NCBI GenBank assembly: GCA_049511415.1
Contig: JBEKYC010000043.1
Span: 1-60,480 of the forward strand
Direction of reading: 5' to 3'
Source: Bog-159 sp049511415
Lineage (GTDB): Bacteria > Acidobacteriota > Terriglobia > Bryobacterales > Bryobacteraceae
Length of the DNA: 60,480 bases
Positions 41,811 to 50,804 of the stretch are shown here, one piece after another. Under the pieces are notes generated by a model. It was not told the origin of the DNA and did not search any database. It saw nothing but the letters and a program-made list of their open reading frames with translations. The position numbers and the translations under genes were made by a program. Each line of letters starts with the position of its first letter. The stretch's first letter is position 1.

Positions 41811-42209
41811 ATGAAGTACATGCTAATGATGCAAGGTTGCACGAAGGCCAATTTTGAAACGTTCAACGCCTGGCAGAAGAAAGACCTGCAGGCGCACATC
41901 GCTTTCATGAAGAATTTCTGCAAGTCACTGGGCGAATCCGGCGAGCTGCTGTCCGCCGAAGGTCTGGATGCACCCGGCCAGGCCGTAGCGGTGCGCGCGG
42001 GCAAGGACGGCAGACCGGTTACCGACGGCGTCTTTCCTGAGTCGAAGGAATTTCTGATGGGCTATTGGATCGTGGACGTGAAGAGTCCCGAGCGGGCCTA
42101 TGAGATCGCCGCGCAGGCCTCGGCGGCGCCCGGGCCCGGTGGTGTCCCCATGAATATGCTGATCGAAGTACGGCAGGTGGCCAGCGGTCCACCCGAAGAG
42201 TGGTCGTGA
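41811..42209 (+). CDS. YCII/DGPF-domain protein, copy 2
   Basis: A 132-aa paralog of the preceding gene (GELLSAEGLDAPGQAVAVRA, then GVFPESKEFLMGYWIVDVK). AAGGAG precedes the ATG, so the start is firm. The stop overlaps the sigma factor start by 4 bases (GTGA), showing translational coupling. In the ECF42 group these proteins are thought to act with the sigma factor, but the mechanism is unknown. Confidence 0.9.
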   Translation: MKYMLMMQGCTKANFETFNAWQKKDLQAHIAFMKNFCKSLGESGELLSAEGLDAPGQAVAVRAGKDGRPVTDGVFPESKEFLMGYWIVDVKSPERAYEIAAQASAAPGPGGVPMNMLIEVRQVASGPPEEWS

Positions 42210-43462
42210 CCCCAGCGTGGGACTCCGGTTCCGAGCACCTGCTGCGCGAACTGGCGCCGCAGGTGCTGGGCGCGGTGCTGCGGCGTTTCCGGGATTTCGC
42301 CGCGGCCGAGGACGCGGTGCAGGAGGCCTTGCTGGCGGCCGCCACGCAATGGCCCGTCGAAGGGGTCCCCGGCAATCCGCGGGGCTGGCTGATCCAGGTC
42401 GCCTGCCGGCGCATGACCGATGCCGTGCGCAGCGATACGGCACGTCGGCGTCGCGAGACCATCGTGGCGGCGGAGACTGGAGAGGCGGCGCCCGCCACGG
42501 CGGCCGCACCGGAAAGCCTGGAAGACGACACCCTGGTGTTGCTTTTCATGTGCTGCCATCCGGCGCTGACTCCGGCTTCCGCCATCGCCCTAACCTTGCG
42601 CGCGGTGGGCGGCCTGACCACCGCCGAAATCGCCAAGGCATTCCTGGTCCCGGAAGCCACCATGGCGCAGCGGATCAGCCGCGCCAAGCAAAGCATCAAG
42701 ACGTCCGGTGTGCCGTTCCATATGCCCGGCGAACGAGAGCGCGCGGAACGGTTGCGCACCGTGCTGCATGTGATCTACCTGATCTTCAACGAAGGCTACA
42801 CCAGCAGCGCGGGCCCACAGGCGTACAGGCCCGAGTTGTCCGGCGAGGCCATCCGGCTGGCGCGGTTGTTACACGCGCGGCTGGCCGCCGATAGCGAGGC
42901 CGCCGGGCTGCTGGCGCTGATGCTGTTGACCGATGCGCGCCGCGCCGCGCGCACTGGGCCGGACGGCGAGTTGATTCCGCTAACGAAGCAGGATCGCCGC
43001 CTGTGGAACCAGGCGCAGATCTCCGATGGTATCGCCCTGCTGACCGCGGCGCTGGCACGAGGATCGATTGGCCCGTATCAGTTGCAGGCGGCCATCGCCG
43101 CGGTGCATGACGAAGCGCCGCGCACGGAAGACACCGACTGGCCGCAGATCCTGGCGCTATACGATCTCTTGAAGCGCATGTCGGACAATCCCATGGTGAT
43201 GCTCAACCATGCCATCGCCGTAGCCATGGTGCATGGTCCGCCGGCAGGACTGAAGCTGTTGGATGCGCTCGACGCGGATGGGCGGCTACGCGGCCATCAT
43301 CGCCTGGATGCGGTGCGCGCGCACCTGCTGGAGATGTCGGGCGATCGCCAGGCTGCCATCGTGCACTACCGGATGGCCGCCGGCCGCGCCACCAGCCTGC
43401 CCGAACGGAACTATCTATTGACCCAGGCCGCACGTCTAACAGAATCTACAGCCGCACAGTAG
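42206..43462 (+). CDS. ECF42-type RNA polymerase sigma factor with C-terminal extension
   Basis: A 418-aa sigma factor. Residues 1-160 are a normal ECF core: region 2 in LRRFRDFAAAEDAVQEALLA and NPRGWLIQVACRRMTDAVRS, region 4 in GGLTTAEIAKAFLVPEATMA and QRISRAKQSIK. Residues 170-418 form the helical, TPR-like extension typical of this group (LHVIYLIFNEGYTSSAGPQA, then SDNPMVMLNHAIAVAMVHGP). The extension is considered to control activity in place of a separate anti-sigma factor. The start is a GTG at 42206 overlapping the YCII stop; a GTG at 42200 is in frame. Confidence 0.92.
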   Translation: MTPAWDSGSEHLLRELAPQVLGAVLRRFRDFAAAEDAVQEALLAAATQWPVEGVPGNPRGWLIQVACRRMTDAVRSDTARRRRETIVAAETGEAAPATAAAPESLEDDTLVLLFMCCHPALTPASAIALTLRAVGGLTTAEIAKAFLVPEATMAQRISRAKQSIKTSGVPFHMPGERERAERLRTVLHVIYLIFNEGYTSSAGPQAYRPELSGEAIRLARLLHARLAADSEAAGLLALMLLTDARRAARTGPDGELIPLTKQDRRLWNQAQISDGIALLTAALARGSIGPYQLQAAIAAVHDEAPRTEDTDWPQILALYDLLKRMSDNPMVMLNHAIAVAMVHGPPAGLKLLDALDADGRLRGHHRLDAVRAHLLEMSGDRQAAIVHYRMAAGRATSLPERNYLLTQAARLTESTAAQ

Positions 43463-43489
43463 CCAGCCCGGCTGGATTACAATGCCTCT

Positions 43490-44083
43490 ATGAAGCTTTA
43501 CCTCGCACTCGCTGCCATGCTGCCCGCGGTGGCAGCCGCGCCCGACATGATTAAGGGCAACGCCTTCGGAAATCCGGCAGCGCCGTTGGTTCTGGAGGTT
43601 TTCAGCGACTTCCAATGCCCCGCCTGCAAGAAGTTTCACGACGACGAACTGCCCCTGATCGTCAAAGATTATGTGAACACCGGCAAGGCTTACCTGATCT
43701 ACCGGTATTTCCCGCTGACGCAGCATCCGTACGGGCGCAAGGCCGCCGAGTTGGTTTGCGCCTGTGCGCAGATAGGTAAATACGAACAGGCCGCCGACGT
43801 CTTATTCGCTAATCAGGTAATGTGGTCACAGACCGGGAAGGTGGACGAGACTGTGGCTACAGTTCTGACGCCCGCGGAGCAGAAGAAGCTGCCCGCTCTG
43901 CTCAAGGATCCCCGCGTGCAGAACCCCATCGAGCACGATCTGGCGGAGGGCCGGGCGCTACCCGTGCAGTTCACCCCGACTCTGGCGGTGACTTACAAGA
44001 CCAAGCACTTCAATCTCTACGGTGACGGACTGTCTCATTATGACTGGGTCAAGACCGCTTTTGACGATCTTCTTAAACAGTAA
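43490..44083 (+). CDS. DsbA-like thioredoxin-fold protein
   Basis: A 197-aa exported oxidoreductase. A signal peptide (MKLYLALAAMLPAVAAA) is followed by the thioredoxin fold with a CPAC active site (Cys43-Cys46) in VFSDFQCPACKKFHDD. The cis-proline loop lies in VQFTPTLAVTY. It probably makes or isomerises disulfides in periplasmic proteins. It overlaps the MauE/DoxX-like gene by 44 bases, so the two function together, as in other DsbA-MauE pairs. Confidence 0.85.
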   Translation: MKLYLALAAMLPAVAAAPDMIKGNAFGNPAAPLVLEVFSDFQCPACKKFHDDELPLIVKDYVNTGKAYLIYRYFPLTQHPYGRKAAELVCACAQIGKYEQAADVLFANQVMWSQTGKVDETVATVLTPAEQKKLPALLKDPRVQNPIEHDLAEGRALPVQFTPTLAVTYKTKHFNLYGDGLSHYDWVKTAFDDLLKQ

Positions 44084-44537
44084 GACCCCCGCCGGGATTC
44101 TGGCGACGATTCTGCGCGTGGCGTTAGGCGTGATTTTCGTCTACGCGGCGTGGATCAAGCTGCGCGATTCCTGGGCCATATTCGCGATCAGCATCGGATC
44201 TTACGATGTGCTGCCGGCGTGGGCCGTGGAACTCACCGCGCGCGGGCTGCCCTGGTTCGAATTGATTCTGGGAATCGTGCTGATCACGGGACTGCTGCGG
44301 CGCCCCGCAATGCTTTGCACGTCGCTGCTGTTGATCGCCTTCTTCGGCTTGATGGTGCGCGCGCTGGTCAAAGGCATGCAGATCGATTGCGGCTGCTTCG
44401 GCCCCGGCGAGAAGCTGTCGTGGGTCACTTTAGTGCGCGACGGAGCGCTGCTGGCGGCGTCGCTATGGCTGACCGTGCTGGCGCTGGGCCATCGCAAACC
44501 TATAAATGAGGCGGAGTTAAAGCTCCGCGCCGGCTAA
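44040..44537 (+). CDS. MauE/DoxX-family membrane protein
   Basis: A 165-aa protein with four membrane helices (about 20-38, 62-80, 86-105 and 125-145). IDCGCFGPGEKLSW holds a periplasmic CxC pair, as in MauE/vitamin-K-epoxide-reductase-like electron partners. Helix one has RVALGVIFVYAAWIKL. With the overlapping DsbA-like gene it could reoxidise or reduce that protein. The start is uncertain; ATG at 44040 or GTG at 44022. Confidence 0.78.
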   Translation: MTGSRPLLTIFLNSKTPAGILATILRVALGVIFVYAAWIKLRDSWAIFAISIGSYDVLPAWAVELTARGLPWFELILGIVLITGLLRRPAMLCTSLLLIAFFGLMVRALVKGMQIDCGCFGPGEKLSWVTLVRDGALLAASLWLTVLALGHRKPINEAELKLRAG

Positions 44538-45514
44538 GGTCGGCCCCGCCCGCACCAAGACGCCGAGATTCCTGGATCGCATCGACCAACGCGATTACGC
44601 CGATGACCGCAAACACCGCGGGCATACTCAGGTTCACCCAGCGATTGGCAGCCGCCACTCCTGTGTTACTGCCGCCAGATGCGTCGATGATTACGTCGAT
44701 GATTACCCAAGGCCCCATCTTCGCCAGCGCGCCGGTCAGGATCAGAGTGACGGCGTCAACTGCCAACCGCATGATCGCATGCGCGCGTACCCACCAAGGT
44801 CGCAGCCATAGTGTTGAACCTATCGGTATGCCGCTGAACGCAATTAGCAGGACCGGCCAGAAAAAGCTTTCCCAAACAGGCGCGCATCCGCACGCCGTTT
44901 GAATAGAAACGCGGAGAATGCAGCACCATCACAAAGAACCACATAGCAGTGAAGGCCAACCCTGTGACTAACTCGGCGAAGCCGGTGGCAGCGGACGGCG
45001 GCAGGCCAGGGAACGGCTGCGGCGCGGGGACACGCGGCAGCCGGCGTGGGTCCCATTTCCATATGAATTCGTGCGGATGGCGCTCCAGAATGGCGAATAC
45101 CAGCGTGATCGCGCCGAATGCGAAGACCGCGGCCATCAGGAGCATCCAGAATACCTCCACCAGTCCCGCTGCGGGATGCTTACCCGCCAGCAGAGTGACC
45201 GGGCCCACCACAAACACGAATACCGGAACCAAAATCCAGAGGATCACCAGCCGCACGATAAACCAGTAGGCTGGCGTGAGCACCGGACCAATCAACGCGC
45301 GCTGTGGCAGATAACGGCTGGCCACTAACATGGGATGACCGCGCTCTTCCAGGATGACGGCCACGCCATCGTCGTTGCGCTTGTGACCCAATTCGGCCTC
45401 CTTTTCCTGGATTCGCGAACGGATATCTTCGCGTAATTCGGCGATGATGTCGTCCTGCTGCGCTCTCGGCAGCCAGAATTTGACGGCGTGCAAGTATCGA
45501 TCGAGTAGGTCCAT
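44500..45514 (-). pseudogene. HAAS-type membrane protein gene, disrupted by one frameshift
   Basis: Two open frames form one gene. The first (from the ATG at 45514) starts with the HAAS/DUF1700 domain (MDLLDRYLHAVKFWLPRAQQ, DIIAELREDIRSRI), then helices VILWILVPVFVFVVGPV and a segment reading LVTGLAFTAMWFFVMV. It then runs into nonsense from about 44890 (MRACLGKLFLAGPANCVQ). The other frame from there reads PVWESFFWPVLLIAFSGIP and TLWLRPWWVRAHAIMRL, then VTLILTGALAKMGPWVIIDV, ending at 44500. A single missing base near 44885 explains this. PadR regulator-HAAS pairs are a standard operon. It starts 3 bases after the PadR stop. A sequencing error is possible. Confidence 0.8.
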
Positions 45515-45517
45515 AAA

Positions 45518-45880
45518 TCAGTCTTTTCCCGCGCCAGCCTTCGCGCTCTTTAAGATCCGCTGGAGCGACGAATCAATCCCGCGCCACTCCTCCAGAAGCT
45601 GCCGGAGGATTCGCTGACCCTCCGCGGTTAGCCGGTAAAAGCGCTTATTGCGCCTCTCTTCCTCGCGCCATTCACTCTGTAGCAGTCCTTGGCTTTCTAA
45701 GCGCCGCAGGAGCGGATACAGGGTGTTCTCATCAATGGCGAGGCCGGCTTCGCCCAGTGCTTTGCGCAGCACGTAGCCGTAGTGCTCCTCCCGCAACTGT
45801 GCCAATACGGCCAGCACCAGGCAGCCGCGGCGCAGTTCCAGGCGTAGGTTTTCAAAGGCTTCGCCATTACTGTGTTTCAT
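45518..45880 (-). CDS. PadR-family transcriptional regulator
   Basis: A 120-aa repressor. The winged helix-turn-helix is seen in GCLVLAVLAQLREEHYGYVL and LAIDENTLYPLLRRLESQGL, then RRNKRFYRLTAEGQRIL. The ATG at 45880 fits a promoter at 45897-45925. It overlaps its own operator-like repeats and probably represses itself and the HAAS gene. The ligand is unknown. Confidence 0.9.
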   Translation of the reverse strand: MKHSNGEAFENLRLELRRGCLVLAVLAQLREEHYGYVLRKALGEAGLAIDENTLYPLLRRLESQGLLQSEWREEERRNKRFYRLTAEGQRILRQLLEEWRGIDSSLQRILKSAKAGAGKD

Positions 45881-45925
45881 ACAGTATACTATACACAGTG
45901 TATGGCGAACACTATGCGATGTCAA
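45878..45925 (-). promoter_or_regulatory. PadR promoter with overlapping operator-like repeats
   Basis: On the minus strand TTGACA (45920-45925) and TACACT (45897-45902) are 17 bases apart, a near-consensus sigma-70 promoter. The predicted transcript starts only about ten bases before the ATG. Between and around the -10 lie GTATAC-type inverted repeats (plus-strand ACAGTATACTATACACAGTG), suitable for a dimeric PadR operator. The -35 overlaps the end of the glycosidase gene. Confidence 0.7.
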
Positions 45926-47550
45926 GGCCTTTTTGAGATCCGCTTCAATAGCAAGGCCCAATCCAGCCAGCCGGGCGTCTTCGGCGATTTCCAACGCGGC
46001 CCTTCTACTGGCGGCAGGGGCACCCATTCTCCGGTAAACGCGCTGAACCACGCCGCTTCGTACTTACCAGGTTCCAACGTCACGGTGACGTCGCCCTCAC
46101 TGGGTAGATACACGGCATAGATCTCTCCCGGCTTTGCCAGGCAATACGCGCCATCACTTACTAACTCATCGTGCGGATCGGTCTTCCACCATTCAAAGCT
46201 GGTGAAGAATTCCACCATGTGCTGGTAGCCTTTGAGCATCACCATGGTATCGTCGCCCCGCCCGTTGATCCAGCCGCCGCCGGTGTCCGGCCAGATATTG
46301 GTGCCGCGGCGCGCGGTCTCGCCCGCCGTGCCGTATGCGCCCGCCATGGCGATATCCCAGGCCACATGCCGCAGGGTTTCCGCCGAATCCGATCCCGGCC
46401 CCGGCGCCCACTGTGGATAATGATCCTCGTAACCATACTCTTCGTTGGTCTGCGGAATGATGCGGCCGGTCTTCATCTGGATCTGACGCTCCTCCAGCAT
46501 CAGGGCATGCTGCCGGCGCGACCAATCCTGGATCGAGGTGAAGCCGAACCATGGCGCCGCGCGATCCTGGTGCTCGCGATGTACCGGGTGCGTAGTAGCG
46601 AGGTGGTGATAGGGGTCCCAGCCTTCCAGCAGAGTGCCGGTTTCACGCGCCCACTTCTCGTCGCGGAAGCTGTCGAGATCGTCGCCCAAGTCCCAGGTGA
46701 TGTTCGAAAATGCGCCCAGTCGCGCGGCGGCATAGCGCAGGTAGCGGCGCTCGTCCTCGCTGCCCGCGGCGGGATGCATGCGGCCGTCGCTGATATCCTG
46801 CACCACCGAAACGATCATGTCGCGCTCGCGGGCGAAGTGCAGCATGCGCTCGTACTTCTGCCAGTAGGCCACGTCGAAGTGGCTATAATCGATGCCCGGA
46901 TTGTCGTAGCTTTCGGGCCGCTGGGCGAGCCAGGGCCGCAGGAATAACGTGAAGTTATCTCCAGTCATCAAGGGCTCCCCATAGATGGTGAACGATCCGC
47001 CCGAGAGCAGCACGCGCATGCGATTGATCTGCATGCCATGCAGGCGCTCGATGGCGCCGCGGATGTAGCGCTCGTCGCGCCAGCCCATCAGCCAGAAGGC
47101 GGTCGTGCCGTTGAAAAAGTAGTGCTCGCCGGTGCCTTCCCATATGAAATGCCACGGGTATTGCGGATCGACGCGGATGGGACCGCGGCGGCCACCGGCG
47201 GTGGCTTGAAACACGCCTTCGTATGACTTCACCAAGCCGCCCTGCCGGTAAGTCAGCGAGTAAGTGTAATCCCCGGGCGCCGAGGGCATGAAACGAATGC
47301 GGAAGGTGCTTCCATCGCGCGAGTCACAGAAGCCATCGACCTTCACGGAATCCGCCGCACCACGCCTGGCGAAGAATCCGCTCAGGGTAACGTCGGTAAA
47401 TGGATTGAGGGCCGGGGGGTTCGCGGCCGCTGCCGTCACTTCGACGAAATCGTAAGCCGGCACGGTCGCAGCGGATTGGGAGAACGCCACATCCGCGGGC
47501 GCGGCGCGCAAAGCCAGCGCCATGAGGCTGGCACACAGGTAACGCAGCAT
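45922..47550 (-). CDS. DUF5060 / GH140-like secreted glycosidase
   Basis: A 542-aa exported enzyme with signal peptide (MLRYLCASLMALALRAAP). Residues 30-125 are a DUF5060 beta domain (FTDVTLSGFFARRG, MPSAPGDYTYSLTY). Residues 130-440 form a TIM-barrel of the apiosidase-like DUF4038 group, with YFFNGTTAFWLMGWRDERYI, ERDMIVSVVQDI, SNITWDLGDDLDSFR and TNEEYGYEDHYP containing likely catalytic acids. The C-terminal 80 residues resemble a collagen-binding-like beta domain (EIYAVYLPSEGDVTVTLEPG). It probably acts on plant polysaccharide side chains. The substrate cannot be told. Confidence 0.8.
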   Translation of the reverse strand: MLRYLCASLMALALRAAPADVAFSQSAATVPAYDFVEVTAAAANPPALNPFTDVTLSGFFARRGAADSVKVDGFCDSRDGSTFRIRFMPSAPGDYTYSLTYRQGGLVKSYEGVFQATAGGRRGPIRVDPQYPWHFIWEGTGEHYFFNGTTAFWLMGWRDERYIRGAIERLHGMQINRMRVLLSGGSFTIYGEPLMTGDNFTLFLRPWLAQRPESYDNPGIDYSHFDVAYWQKYERMLHFARERDMIVSVVQDISDGRMHPAAGSEDERRYLRYAAARLGAFSNITWDLGDDLDSFRDEKWARETGTLLEGWDPYHHLATTHPVHREHQDRAAPWFGFTSIQDWSRRQHALMLEERQIQMKTGRIIPQTNEEYGYEDHYPQWAPGPGSDSAETLRHVAWDIAMAGAYGTAGETARRGTNIWPDTGGGWINGRGDDTMVMLKGYQHMVEFFTSFEWWKTDPHDELVSDGAYCLAKPGEIYAVYLPSEGDVTVTLEPGKYEAAWFSAFTGEWVPLPPVEGPRWKSPKTPGWLDWALLLKRISKRP

Positions 47551-47572
47551 GCCAACACTGTATCAGGCCAGC

Positions 47573-49024
47573 CTATTCGACGCGGTAGTTCGGTGCTTCC
47601 TTGGTGATGACTACGTCGTGCACGTGGCTCTCGCGCAGGCCGGCCGGCGATACGCGCAGGAAGCGGGCATTCTCGTGCAAGTCGGCGATGGTCCGCGCGC
47701 CGCAATAGCCCATCCCGGATTTCAGCCCGCCCACCAGTTGGTAGACAAGTTCGGAAAGCGGACCCTTGGCTGCCACGCGTCCTTCTATGCCTTCCGGCAC
47801 CAGCTTGGAATTGGGATCCTGGGCGTAACGGTCGGCATTGTTTTTGATGGCGCCCAACGATCCCATCCCGCGATAAGTTTTGAAAGTGCGCCCCTGAAAC
47901 AGCACTGTCTCGCCGGGGCTTTCATCGGTGCCGGCCAGCAGGCTGCCGATCATCACCGTATCCGCGCCCGCGGCAATCGCTTTGGTGATGTCGCCCGAAA
48001 ACTTGATGCCGCCGTCGGCGATCAACGGAACCCCCGCCTGCCGCGTGGCGCGGGAGCACTCCGCGATGGCGGTAAGCTGCGGCACGCCGGCGCCGGAGAC
48101 CACCCGCGTGGTGCAGATCGAACCGGGACCGATGCCCACCTTGATGCCGTCCACGCCGAGCGAAATCAGCTCGCATGCGCCCTGATAGGTGGCCACATTG
48201 CCGGTAATGAGCTGCACGTTGGGCAGCGCGCGCTTCACGGCTTTCACCGCCGCCATCACCCGTTCGGTATGCCCATGCGCCGTGTCGATCGCCAGCACAT
48301 CGACTTTACGCGAGACCAGTTCCTGCGCCCGCTCCAGAAAGTCGTTGGTCGCGCCGATGGCCGCCCCGACCCGCAGCCGTCCGTGATCGTCCTTGGCGGA
48401 GAAGGGATACTTCAACTTCTTTTGGATGTCCTTAACGGTGATTAGGCCCTTGAGATTGTACTGATCGTCCACCACCAGCAACTTCTCGACGCGGTGTTCG
48501 TGCAGGATGGCCTCGGCTTCTTCGAGGGTGGTGCCGACCGGCACCGTGATCAGGTGCTCTTTGGTCATCACATCGCGAATGGGCAAGTCGGAGCGCGTTT
48601 CAAAGCGCAGATCGCGGTTGGTCAGAATGCCCACCAGCCGCGTGCCTTCGGTAACCGGCACGCCCGAGATGCGGTAGCGGCTCATGACCTCGCGCGCGTC
48701 CGATATCCTCTGGTCCGGACCGATGGTGATGGGGTCCACAATCATGCCGCTCTCGCTGCGTTTGACGCGGTCCACTTCCTCGGCTTGCCGCTCGATGGGC
48801 ATGTTTCGGTGGATGATTCCAATACCGCCCTGTTGGGCCAGCGCAATGGCCAGATGCGATTCGGTCACGGTGTCCATGGCGGCGCTGACGATCGGAATAT
48901 TCAGGGCGATCTTGCGGGTGAGGTGCGTGCGCGTATCGGCTTCGGCGGGCACGACATCGCTACGCGCCGGCTGGAGCAGGACGTCATCGAAAGTGAGGCC
49001 TTCGGGAATGCCGTCTTGGATCAT
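47573..49024 (-). CDS. guaB: IMP dehydrogenase
   Basis: A 483-aa enzyme that oxidises IMP to XMP, the first step to GMP. The TIM-barrel starts with LTFDDVLLQPA and SAAMDTVTESHLAIALAQQG. The CBS pair is inserted at about 90-205 (VMSRYRISGVPVTEGTRLVG, LLVVDDQYNLKGLITVKDI). The active-site loop KVGIGPGSICTTR carries the catalytic cysteine near residue 300. The flap has GRTFKTYRGMGSLGAI, and VPEGIEGRVAAKG is intact. It is monocistronic, followed by the GH140-like gene after 22 bases. Confidence 0.97.
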   Translation of the reverse strand: MIQDGIPEGLTFDDVLLQPARSDVVPAEADTRTHLTRKIALNIPIVSAAMDTVTESHLAIALAQQGGIGIIHRNMPIERQAEEVDRVKRSESGMIVDPITIGPDQRISDAREVMSRYRISGVPVTEGTRLVGILTNRDLRFETRSDLPIRDVMTKEHLITVPVGTTLEEAEAILHEHRVEKLLVVDDQYNLKGLITVKDIQKKLKYPFSAKDDHGRLRVGAAIGATNDFLERAQELVSRKVDVLAIDTAHGHTERVMAAVKAVKRALPNVQLITGNVATYQGACELISLGVDGIKVGIGPGSICTTRVVSGAGVPQLTAIAECSRATRQAGVPLIADGGIKFSGDITKAIAAGADTVMIGSLLAGTDESPGETVLFQGRTFKTYRGMGSLGAIKNNADRYAQDPNSKLVPEGIEGRVAAKGPLSELVYQLVGGLKSGMGYCGARTIADLHENARFLRVSPAGLRESHVHDVVITKEAPNYRVE

Positions 49025-49223
49025 AACGTAATTGTTACATGATACCCTATGCGGACCCTTCGCCGGGAAGGGCGGCGGCCGCGCCCCGGCGGCATCCGGC
49101 CCGCGGGAAGCCGAAAGGGACAGGAAGAATTTACAGAACTAGTCCTATCTGTCACTTGTATTGGATTGCTTGCCAGCCTACCATTGAAGGGGAAACGCCC
49201 GCTAAGTTGGCTTATAAGTAGCC

Positions 49224-49237
49224 GGCGGGTACCCGCC
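49224..49237. repeat. 14-base perfect palindrome upstream of a secreted protein gene
   Basis: GGCGGGTACCCGCC is self-complementary over all 14 bases, about 26 bases before the ATG at 49264. It could be an operator or part of a leader hairpin. I see no clear promoter in the guaB-49264 intergenic region (49025-49263). Confidence 0.45.
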
Positions 49238-49263
49238 TAAGTCGAACAGAAGAGTTAACAAAT

Positions 49264-50358
49264 ATGAATCTGATGCTTACAAAGCGATTGACAAGTGTCG
49301 TCACAGCGGCCTTACTGACTGCCGCCAGCGTGTGCGCCGGCAGTTCTCACACGAACGTACCGGTGGCTTCCACGATCCCCGCGAATGGGGACGTGAATCC
49401 ATACGGAGTAGCAATTGTCGGACGATCCACCGGAAACCTGATCGAGGGAAATGTCCTGGTGAGCAATTTCAACAACAGTTCGAATCTGCAGGGAACCGGC
49501 ACGACCATTATGGAGATCGCGCCAAATGGCGCGGCGAACCTGTTTGCCTGGATTGACGCCTCCTCTCTGCCTGGGAGCTGTCCGGGTGGCGTGGGCCTGA
49601 CAACAGCCTTGGTGGCGCTGCGCGCGGGCTGGGTGATTGTAGGCAGCCTGCCGACCACGGACGGAACGGCCGCCACGGCGCAAGCCGGCTGCCTGCTGGT
49701 TCTAAACAGCACGGGGACGGTGGTGGAAACCATCTCCAACGTGATGATCAATGGTCCCTGGGATATGACCGTCCTGGATCAGGACAGCACCGCCAGCTTA
49801 TTTGTCACTAATGTGCTGAACGGCACCGTCGCGGGTAATGGCGATATCGTGCATGGTGGCACGGTAGTGCGGATCGATCTTACTACCTCGCCCACCATGA
49901 TGCCCACAGTTACTTCCATGACCGTAATCGGGTCGGGATTCGCGGAACGAACCGATCCGGCCGCCTTGGTAATTGGACCTACCGGAGTCGCGCTGGGCGC
50001 GGACGGCAGCCTGTACGTGGCGGACAGCCTCAACAACCGGATTATGGCCATCGGCGATGCAGTGACCCGGACTTCCAGCGCCATGCAAGGCACACTATTT
50101 TCCGCCGTTTCCAGTCTGAACGATCCACTCGGGGTCACCGTGCGGCCGAATACCGGTGAAGTCATGGTGGTGAACGGCAACAATGGACTGCTGCTGGTTT
50201 TGAACGCCAGCGGCCAGGTTGCTTCCACCGCGCTGCTGGATAAGAGCGGCATGCCTCCCGGCGCGGGCGCCCTGTTCGGGCTGGCAACCAGCACCCTGGG
50301 TTTGTTCTATGTGGATGACGCGACCAACACCTTGAACCTGCTCTCGAGCACCCCGTAA
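49264..50358 (+). CDS. Exported NHL-repeat/beta-propeller-like protein
   Basis: A 364-aa protein with a signal peptide (KRLTSVVTAALLTAASVCAG). The rest resembles an NHL/SMP-30-type propeller: PYGVAIVGRSTGNLIEGNVL, VSNFNNSSNLQGTGTTIMEI, GPTGVALGADGSLYVADSLN and DPLGVTVRPNTGEVMVVNG. No enzyme motif is seen. Probably periplasmic or secreted. The cytochrome gene at 50462 follows on the same strand. Confidence 0.7.
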   Translation: MNLMLTKRLTSVVTAALLTAASVCAGSSHTNVPVASTIPANGDVNPYGVAIVGRSTGNLIEGNVLVSNFNNSSNLQGTGTTIMEIAPNGAANLFAWIDASSLPGSCPGGVGLTTALVALRAGWVIVGSLPTTDGTAATAQAGCLLVLNSTGTVVETISNVMINGPWDMTVLDQDSTASLFVTNVLNGTVAGNGDIVHGGTVVRIDLTTSPTMMPTVTSMTVIGSGFAERTDPAALVIGPTGVALGADGSLYVADSLNNRIMAIGDAVTRTSSAMQGTLFSAVSSLNDPLGVTVRPNTGEVMVVNGNNGLLLVLNASGQVASTALLDKSGMPPGAGALFGLATSTLGLFYVDDATNTLNLLSSTP

Positions 50359-50461
50359 AAACGCACCGCCTGCAAGCGGACGAGCGCGAAATCGAACGAC
50401 TGGCGGAGGATACTCGAAAAATTGTAGACTGGTTCTTTCGCCAGCCGGGAGCTATCACCGT

Positions 50462-50791
50462 ATGTCTCAACTGAAAGTCTGCGTCGCGTGCGCAGTATTC
50501 GCCATCGCCTCGTCCGCTGTTTTCGCGGCGCCTAAGAAAGGGGATCCCGAAAAGGGCAAGGAAGTCTTCCAGCAATGCACCCCCTGCCATAACGCCGACA
50601 GCACGGATAAGAAGATGGGCCCGGGGCTGAAGGGCTTATTCGGCAAGGATAAGCTCAATAACGGCAAGAAGGTCACTGAGGACAACGTGCGCAGCCAGAT
50701 CGATGAAGGCGGAAACGGGATGCCCGCCTATAAAGAGATGCTGAGCGACGACGAAAAGACCGACCTGATCGCCTATTTGAAGACGCTCTAA
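50462..50791 (+). CDS. Class I c-type cytochrome
   Basis: A 109-aa periplasmic electron carrier. After the signal peptide (CVACAVFAIASSAVFAAP) the haem-binding motif CTPCH occurs at residues 39-43 and the distal ligand methionine is likely in GNGMPAYKEML. LSDDEKTDLIAYLKTL is the usual C-terminal helix. It precedes an aminotransferase gene by 13 bases, probably without functional connection. Confidence 0.92.
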   Translation: MSQLKVCVACAVFAIASSAVFAAPKKGDPEKGKEVFQQCTPCHNADSTDKKMGPGLKGLFGKDKLNNGKKVTEDNVRSQIDEGGNGMPAYKEMLSDDEKTDLIAYLKTL

Positions 50792-50804
50792 TTCCGGCCA
50801 TTCC

